A DNA stretch of 64,000 bases from Warburgia ugandensis (taxonomy: Eukaryota; Streptophyta; Magnoliopsida; Canellales; Canellaceae), in the NCBI GenBank assembly GCA_035236585.1, contig CP141132.1:54687880-54751879 (forward strand), written 5' to 3'. The number at the start of each line of letters is the position of its first letter. The first letter of the stretch is position 1. Position numbers and translations under genes: made by a program. The notes below the pieces were generated by a model, which saw nothing but the letters and a program-made list of their open reading frames with translations, was not told the DNA's origin and made no database searches. Positions 56,621 to 64,000 of this stretch are shown here, in pieces.

Positions 56621-57371
56621 TGTTAAGTGTTTAATTTTGGTCAAAATACCCCTAATTTAGTGTTCAATTAGAGCATCTAGGCCATTAATTTCAAGATTTT
56701 ACATAAAAAATTTCATTTTAGCTTTAATTGGCCATCAACCATTGAATTGAAAGATTTAGTAGTTAGATGATCATTAAAGCTAATCAGAGGAATACTTAAC
56801 GGTTCAGATGATTCTAATTGGGTCCTGTGCATTGCAGATTAATCGACTCAGGTGTGGACGCTCCAGATCGAATCAAGGATATCAGATGATGATGATGAAG
56901 TTTGATGGAAAAGGAAGACTTTGAAGAGTCTTAGGACAGGACAAAGTTGAAGCCAAAGTGGCCCCCACTCTCTCTCTTATCTCTCTTTTCTTCTCTTATT
57001 CTCTCTCCTTTATTTTCTCTTTTCTCTTTCCCTCTTATCCCCCTCTCTCCTACACATCTCTCTCTTTCTCACATCTCTTTTTCTCTTTTTATTCATATAC
57101 CCTTTTCTCCATTCACCACCCTTCTTCACATCCCTGGCTGGGGGGACCTCTTCCCATTCTGCCTTCTTCCTCTTCTCTCTTCATTCTCTCCTCTCCTTCC
57201 TAGGCTAGAAGAGGAAACCCGTCAATCCCTCTTCTCTCCCACTTCTCTCTTATTTCTCCTCCTCCTTATCTTTCTTCTTCTCAACTCTCTTCCACGCATA
57301 TCTCTCTCTCTCTCTCTCTGATGTACTCACCTCTCTTCTCCCTTCTTTCTCACACACAACTTTCCCCCTCC

Positions 57372-57401
57372 TCCCTTTCCCTTTCCCTTTCCCTTTCCCT
57401 C
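57372..57401. repeat. (CCCTTT)n short repeat
   Basis: Five units of a CCCTTT hexamer inside the pyrimidine-rich LTR. Confidence 0.75.
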
Positions 57402-57671
57402 TATCTCTTTCTCTTTGTTCTTTCTCCATCCTCTTTCTTTCTTTCTCTCTATCTCGCTCATTTTATCTTCTCCGGCCAGATTGCCTAGCAGAGTCGGTAG
57501 TTCCCATCATTCCCCATCACCTTTGCTTCTTACTGGCCAGTACCCATCACTGGTCTGCTACCTGATTTCTCTTCCTCTCTATTTTCCCAGTTTCTCTCTC
57601 GATCTCCTCCTCCTCCCTTTTCTCCTTTTTCCTCCCCATCTTCTTCTTCTTCCCCATCACCGTCGCATAGC

Positions 57672-57787
<116 letters not shown>

Positions 57788-58460
57788 GTTCTTCTCAGCA
57801 CTACCTGAAACCCTCCTCTGCTTCTTAATCTCTTGGCCGGCTCCACTTCTCTTTCATTTTCCCTCTCTTGTTATGCCACTTCACCGCACCAAGCTAAAAC
57901 GGCCCAACACCGCACACATCCCCCAATCTACAGAGGCCGCACCTTAGCACTCTCTCTTCTCCCTTAGTCTGGAATGCCCTCAACCCTCCCCTTCCTCAGC
58001 ATTGGATTGCTCTAGATGAGGAAACCCAATCCGGGTTTCCCACATGGTTTCCACTCCCGCACCCAATCTTTTTCTTCCCTTCTTCTCCGAGTCGGACGAT
58101 CTTGGGGAAGAAAACCTAGAATGTGTTTTCTCCCACGTTCCCACTTCTCTCTTCCTACTACTTTCTTCTTCTTCCCCTCCTTTCTCCTCGCTTCTTCCCC
58201 CTTGTTCTCCGGTTTTCCCTCATCACCGTTTTCTTGGTTTTTCATTTAAAACCAGAAACCCTGAAAAATTATAAGTCTACCCCTGGAAGATCTCAGTAAT
58301 TCCACCTCTGTCCTTTGTCCGAAATACCATTTGGGTCCCCAATTTAATTCCAACTGTATCCTCACTTTAATTACATCTGTGTCCCTGTGCTATTCTGGTT
58401 TTGTTTTATTCACATTCTAACTATCCATGGATAGGCTTATCCATGACAGCTTATTTAGTT

Positions 58461-58478
58461 ATATATATATATATATAT
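58461..58478. repeat. (AT)n microsatellite in LTR
   Basis: About nine AT units followed by a T run. Confidence 0.8.
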
Positions 58479-58700
58479 TTTTTTTGGAATAAATAATTCT
58501 GTAAATTGCAATAGCTGAATAAATCTGGATTTTATTTTATTGTTAGCTTATTTCTAGTATATTTTTTGTTTTATTCTTTTATTAATTGAATTTTATTTAA
58601 ACTCCATCATTTTAAATCAAGTCTCCATGGGATCAACCCCTACTTGCATAAGCTACACTACAATAGCCGTGCACTTGCGGTTAAATAATCAACAAGTTTT

Positions 58701-58718
58701 TGGCGCCGTTGCCGGGGA
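58701..58718 (+). promoter_or_regulatory. E9 primer binding site, perfect tRNA-Asp complement
   Basis: TGGCGCCGTTGCCGGGGA equals the complement of the 3' end of plant tRNA-Asp(GUC), including CCA. It lies six bases after the LTR end. Athila-lineage elements use this primer. It is the only intact primer site in the window. Confidence 0.9.
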
Positions 58719-60033
58719 CTTGCAATAGAGTTTTTATAAAATTTAATCCAAAATCCAAAAAAATCCAAAAAAAAAAAATAGAAATTGCATTTTAAGCATT
58801 CTTAGGTGCATCTTTAAATTTTTTTTTAGTGCATAACCACTTTATTTCCTAAATTTGGTACTAATTGCTTTCTTTCCTTTTCAGGAAATGTGGAGCATCA
58901 TCAATTAGATAGTTTTTTCTTGCTTTCCTAGATTATGAATTTCTATTTTCTTATTTTTGAGTGAATCTTGTAGTGAGGCCCCTTTGTAATTTGTATTTTT
59001 AATTTCAATTTTTAAAAGGTTGTAATAATACAGGGCAAGTGTTGGATAAGGTGGCCCACACTTGATCTTCATCAGAAACCTCACTGTAAGTCTTCTCACT
59101 GATTTAATTTTGATTAGGGTTTGCATTTAGAATAATTTGCATTTTTTGGTAGTTAATTGCATGTAGAAAGCATCTGTTATAATTGTTGCATTTTAGAATT
59201 TTGCACTAGTTTATTGTTTTCAATTGCATTTTAGGACACGTCTAACGCTTTAAGGTGGATTATATGTTGATCGAATTGCGATGGTGTGTGAAATTTAATT
59301 AGTAAGGGCACCCTATCCCTACAAGATCAAGGGTGAATTTCATCACCACTCCTTAGCCCACCTAAGATAATCACCTCAAGCGTGCAACCTCTCCATTCAC
59401 ATTAAATTAAAATTAATTAGAAGAGACTTATAAGGTCATCACATACTCATAGGACCCTCTTAATAGGACACGATTTGCTGTCACTCTAGTGGCTTTCGAT
59501 CATTATGGTTATTGGGGGTTGTCTAATAGAGCCTCGCTCTTCCCCCACCTCCTGTTGACATTTGTGAGGTCTAAACGCCTCCTTACATGAGGGTTGTATT
59601 AACCACTTTGGTTAGAACCTAACTGGTAAGCAGTAGTCATCTCCTAAAGAGAGTAGGAGTGTTAGATTAGGTTAATTAAAAGCATTGTCCTCATACAAAA
59701 TCAAGAAAATCAAAATATATGTGCTTGCTAGCCTTAGGGGATTGCTTGATTGTGTCCTTGATTGTGCATCATTCTAGGCATTTAGGTTGCATCATTTAGG
59801 ATAGTCTTTTAAAAAAAAACAAAAAAAACAAAGCAAAACAAAAAGAAAAAAAAAAAAGAAAAGAAAAGAGAAGAGAAGACATGATCAGTTGCACCTAATG
59901 AATAATTTAAACACTCATCAAAAGAGTAATTTACACCCGAACATAATAGAGAAGATATTTCCCCATGGAGACACAATCCACTCTTTAATGATGATGAACC
60001 ACCTTTCATCTTTGATAATTATGATGTTTCCTC
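58719..60033 (+). other. E9 5' leader
   Basis: This full-length leader shares blocks with E6 and E8: 'GGGCAAGTGTTGGATAAGGT' (59033), 'GATCTTCATCAGAAACCTCAC' (59064), 'GTCACTCTAGTGGCTTTCGA' (59480), 'GACATTTGTGAGGTCTAAAC' (59557) and 'ACATGAGGGTTGTATTAACC' (59585). An A-rich stretch at 59811-59880 precedes gag, as in E6. No coding frame is seen before 60034. Confidence 0.65.
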
Positions 60034-61722
60034 ATGGATGAGAAATGGAGGAATCATTCTCAACCACATGAAAATAGGAGAAAGAACCAACATAAAACAC
60101 GTGAGAATAATTGGCATAACCAAAATTCTTGTGGGAAGACACTAAGAGCCTATTTGCATCCTAATTATACCAGCACACTTTCATGTATACTTTTACCTCC
60201 AAATGCTGGTATGTTTGACTTAAAGGTGGGAGTAATCCATTTACTTCCCAAATATTATGGGTTGGATAGTGAGAATCCTTACATGCATTTAAAAGAATTC
60301 TATGAAGTGTGCATGACTCAACATACACAAAACATCGAATTAGATATGGTAAGACTCAAACTATTTTTTTTTTCCTTAAAATAAAAAGCTAAGATGTGGT
60401 TTCATTCACTGCCATCAAGTTTCATACAATCGTCGGAAGAAATGACTAGGAAGTTCTTGAATAAGTTCTTTCCTAGACATAAGACAAATGCTCTTTGTCG
60501 AAATATAATGAATTTTACCTAGATAAATAATGAAAATTTCTATCAATGCTGGGAAAGATTTAAGGAATTATTGTTAACTTGTCCACATCATGGATACGAA
60601 CTTTGGCATATAATTAGCTTCTTTTATGAAGGACTTAAATTTGACATGCGTCAGTTTGTTGAAATGATGTGCAATGGTAATTTCTTAAACAAACAACCTG
60701 AAGAGGTGCAATAGTATTTGGAATGGTTGGCAGAGAGTGCACAAACTTGGGCTGATTCAGAAAAAGTAGGTTTCTCAAACAAGCTTAAGTCCACCGGCAC
60801 ATCCTCTAGGGGAGAAATATATGCTACAACTAAAAAAGATGATATGAAAATAACATCTTTAGATAGAACAGTTGAGGCCATGGAAATGGAAAAATGTCCC
60901 TTTAAGAAAGTTGAACAGGTGTGTGATATTTGTGAAAGTAATACATACCTCACTCAGGAATGTCCCATTGATGATGAATCAACACATTCTTATGAGCAAC
61001 ATTTTTCCCCTTTAGAGACATATAGTTCCAACTGGAGTAATCATTCTACTGTCACAAATGAATACAGTACTTCACAAAAGGCCCAACACCAACCTTATTA
61101 CCAAAACCAAGGACTACTTGTTCCTAGACTTTACCTTCCTCCACATAAGAGGAAAGTGGAGGATAATTTTCACCTAGTCATGCAATACCAGGAGAAGAAA
61201 ATTGCTCAAATTAAAGCCCAATTAAAAGAGAATACAAATTCCATGACTCAATTGAAGGACATGATGTCTCAAATGCTACAAACCATTAATAAAGAGGAAT
61301 GTCATATCCCACCAAATGAATATCTTGATGATATGGATGTAGGAAACAAGACTAATTCTTCATTTTTAGACATGGAACAAACAAAGGCAGCTACCATTAT
61401 TCATAATGGTAACATAATTGAGCAATTTGGTCCTAAAAAGGATGAAATTGTATTGAAACTTGTCAGAAAAAGAGATGAATTTATTGATTAGGAAAATGTC
61501 ACGCCCACTGATTAATATGACATACTTGCTCTATTTCAAAAAAGGCTGCATCGAACTCCCATAATTGTCTCTAATTTTGGGAAGCAGCCTAAAGATAAAT
61601 TTATCTTGCCTTGTGATAAAATGAAAAATTTTAAATTGCAAGATAAATTTATTCATCATTCCTTTTTAGAGGCCTACCCAGCTCATTTTGTATGGGACCC
61701 AAGGAAGTTTCGAACTCAGTAA
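60034..61722 (+). pseudogene. E9 gag, single frame with nonsense codons only
   Basis: One reading frame runs from the ATG at 60034 to TAA at 61720, about 562 codons, with stops near 60382, 60520, 60714, 61489 and 61513 but no frameshift. N-terminal capsid landmarks are 'MFDLKVGVIHLLPKYYGLDSENPYMHLKEF' and 'LKLFFFSLK', then 'KFLNKFFPRHKTNAL' and 'ENFYQCWERFKELLLTCPHHGYE'. The knuckle CDICESNTYLTQEC has Tyr in place of His in CX2CX4HX4C. A long Lys/Gln/Glu-rich helix ('QEKKIAQIKAQLKENTNSM') follows and may be a coiled coil. The end reads 'FVWDPRKFRTQ'. Frame integrity suggests it decayed later than E8. Confidence 0.85.
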
Positions 61723-63601
61723 TATTTTTCCTCTGAAAAATAAAGTATGTAGCTTAGTTTTTACTTTCTTCTTTTTCTTTTTTAGATTTTTTTATATACC
61801 TCTTAATTTTTTTTGCATTTCTCAACGCATTATCATCATCCTATTTTTAAAACATTGAGGGCAATGTTTCTATTAGGTTGGGGGGTGTAGAATTCTAGCA
61901 AATTCTAGTTTTTTTTTTTTTTTTTGGTTCTATTTTTAGGTGTTTTCCTTAATTTTTTAGAAAAAAAGAAGGAAAAATGAAAAATTTTAGGTCATTTCCT
62001 ATACTATGATGAGAATTGGATTTTTTGAAATAAAATCTAGATAACTTTAGCTTATTAATGGAATTGAATATGATTAATTCAACTTTTTACTCATTTTCTA
62101 AAGTATTCCATGAAAGCAAAGTCTTAGATTACATATGTACACGTAGTTGCATATAGATAGTCTAGATTGATAAGTGGCTATAACTTAGAAATTCTGAAGA
62201 AATTCAGTGGAGACCTATAACCTAAGTGAGTTTTAGAGTCATTCATTCTTTTGAGAGGTTATAAATGTTCTTAATTTTCTTCAGCGTGCTTAAAGAAAAT
62301 TGATCCCAAACTCTTAAATTTGGCTAATTACCTGAATAATTAGAATACTATCTTTAAAATTCTGAAAGTTCTTTGAATTTGATAGATTATAGGAAACCTA
62401 GAAAATGATTTAGGCCATCCTTGTTGTTAACCTAGAGACATAAAGCCTACCCAGAAGTATTTTTACCACTAGTCAACCAACTTGAGCCTTTTAATAAAAG
62501 CCTTTTCTTTTGTTGCCAAAATACCCTTTACCCATATAAACCCAGTATAAATTATCCATTACCCATTTTCTTTGAAAAATAAATTAGAGTTGAATGAAAG
62601 AATACTTTTAGTTTCAATGAAAGTAGAAAAGTGGATATGAATAAAAGAAATATTCTTCAAAGTGAGTCAAAAGTACTGGAAAAAAAAGAAGAAAAGAGTC
62701 TGAAAAAATAAAAAAAAGGTTTGAAGAATGCAAAGAAAAAGAAAAAGAAATATTCACTTCAGCAAAGAAAATAAGAATTTTCAACTTTAGTAGAAGACCT
62801 CTACTTATTTTTTGAAGAAACTTTGAATACCCTTATACCCTTTCTTTGGTACCCTGTCCTAAGCCTATGTTTCGTCCCAGTTAAAGACCTATTGATTCTA
62901 AGAGGAATATAGTCTTAATGAGGAAATGAATGGATAGGATTAAAAGAGTGGTATTTCTAAATATTCAAAGGTAATGGCATCTATTCCAAAGGGATCAAAA
63001 TAATTAAATTCGTTAGTAACTCCCATTCTTCATGAGTATATGTGAGATAAATTTGCTTTTATTGACTCTTCTCACATAATCAAAAGAGAGATATGATTTA
63101 AACCCTCTATCTGAGAGATTTTATTTCTGAGTGCATGTCATTAGTGAGGATTGATGTCAAAACATATTTAAGATGGAGTTCCAAAGTTAGAAGTTTACTT
63201 AGAGATAAAGATTATTCTATGTGTAGACTGTATATGCACACACTCACTCTGAGATCTAAGCTTAAGTGGAATATTTTTAGCATATAGGTAGGGTTTTGAA
63301 TTCTTCAGTCATCTTTATTAGTTTGCTAAAGTTAATAGATTTATTGAAGATAATTCTTTGAGAAAAATGGACATGACCTGAAACATAATTTTTTTTGAAA
63401 TTCTATGAGTTGATTCTTCGCAATGGGTATATTCACTACAACCCCTCACAAGGCATAACTCATCCATTAAGGGTAACCTAGGGGTTCAAGAGCTTGTTGC
63501 ATGTGTTAAATGCAATTGTGAGTTCCTACGAAAAGTGGCACCTTGTATTAGTTTTTGAAAAAAAAAATTGTGCATGTTTTGCTCGGGACTAGCAAAATGT
63601 T
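61723..63601 (+). other. E9 3' noncoding region
   Basis: Pol is absent and this block follows gag directly. It shares the 'AAACATTGAGGGCAATGTTT' and G-run motif (61850-61890), 'CAGTGGAGACCTATAACCTA' (62203), 'GGCCATCCTTG' (62411), 'ACCCCTCACAAGGC' (63441) and 'AGCAAAATGTTGG' before the polypurine tract. The 'GTTAAACTTAG' and 'GGAGGCAACCC' motifs of the other copies are not found at its start. Confidence 0.65.
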
Positions 63602-63613
63602 GGTTGGGGGGTA
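63602..63613 (+). promoter_or_regulatory. E9 polypurine tract
   Basis: GGTTGGGGGGTA directly before the TG of the next LTR. Confidence 0.7.
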
Positions 63614-64000
63614 TGTTAAGTGTTTAATTTTGGAAAAAAGACCCCTAATTTAGCGTTTAATTAGACCATATGACTCATCAATTTGGTAATTTTCGAATAT
63701 AATATAAATTTTAGATCAAATTGACCATCCAACTATAAATTGTCAAAATTAATGGTCAGGTGATCATTTGAGCTAATCAGATGCTTAATGTATGATTTAG
63801 ATGACTCCAATGTAATCTTTGGTATTGTAGATGATCTAAAGGAGGGATGGATGGATCAGATTGAATTTCAATGGTGTAGATCATTTTAAAGATCAATCAG
63901 GCAAGAGTGAAAGGTTTCCTAAAGAAAGAGGAGTTCTAATAAGGAGAGGAAACTATGAATTAGCATGGAAGTTAGGAGCAAGTTTCCTAGTAGTAAACTA
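63614..64000 (+). mobile_element. LTR start at the right edge (3' LTR of E9, E6-like subfamily)
   Basis: It starts TGTTAAGTGTTTAATTTTGG, then follows the E6 LTR more closely than the LTR at 56621: 'AGACCATATGACTCATCAAT', 'AAATTGACCATCCAACTATA' and 'TGATCATTTGAGCTAA' all have direct E6 counterparts at 34360-34460. Only 387 bases are in the window. Confidence 0.7.

Noticed and set aside
58701-58718. Possible tRNA-Asp gene
   Set aside because: Only the 18 bases complementary to the tRNA 3' end are present; no cloverleaf surrounds them, so it is a primer site.
60651-60953. 100-codon minus-strand frame
   Set aside because: Antisense shadow of the E9 gag frame, which has clear capsid and knuckle motifs on the other strand.

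Overview
This 64-kb window looks like repeat-dense, probably pericentromeric DNA from a flowering plant. I found no intact host gene. Nearly all of it consists of decayed LTR retrotransposons. They include several Athila-lineage Ty3/gypsy elements primed by tRNA-Asp, two Tekay/Del-like chromovirus derivatives, a SIRE-like Ty1/copia element and fragments of a LINE and a second copia element. Two hAT-type MITE copies also lie in the one stretch that is not plainly retrotransposon. The AT-rich composition, the lineages, the nesting and the loss of CpG between LTR copies all fit a medium or large angiosperm genome. The species cannot be told from the sequence alone.

Layout, left to right (E1-E9 are my labels). 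E1 (1-4403, minus) is the 3' part of a non-autonomous Athila derivative. E2 (4408-9946, plus) is an Athila integrase remnant with its 3' noncoding region and 3' LTR, joined head to head with E1. E3 (9947-24028, minus) is an Athila element with gag, protease, RT, RNase H and integrase remnants and its 5' LTR. Its integrase is split by E4 (10066-16144, plus), a Tekay-like element with no recognisable pol and a perfect 5-bp target-site duplication. E5 (24241-29414, minus) is a SIRE-like copia element cut off early in RT, whose LTR holds a 534-bp tandem duplication. From 29.4 to 34.3 kb there is a LINE endonuclease remnant, a copia fragment, a 128-bp tandem duplication, two MITEs and anonymous DNA.

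E6 (34304-43062, plus) is a full-length non-autonomous Athila derivative related to E1. E7 (43906-49036, minus) looks like a 5.1-kb solo LTR with a 5-bp target duplication. E8 (49207-56620, plus) is the most complete Athila element, with gag, PR, RT, RNase H and IN all recognisable but all broken. E9 (56621 to beyond 64000, plus) is a gag-only element with a perfect tRNA-Asp primer site.

The element internals fall into three types that share the same noncoding ends: gag-pol (E3, E8), gag only (E9), and neither gag nor enzymes but a Tyr/Gln-rich plus acidic protein (E1, E6). The shared 5' leader and 3' noncoding block recur across types whose coding parts differ. The simplest reading is that non-autonomous forms kept the cis signals needed to use the proteins of E3/E8-type relatives. 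Every coding region seen here carries stops or frameshifts, so nothing in the window is likely to be mobile now.
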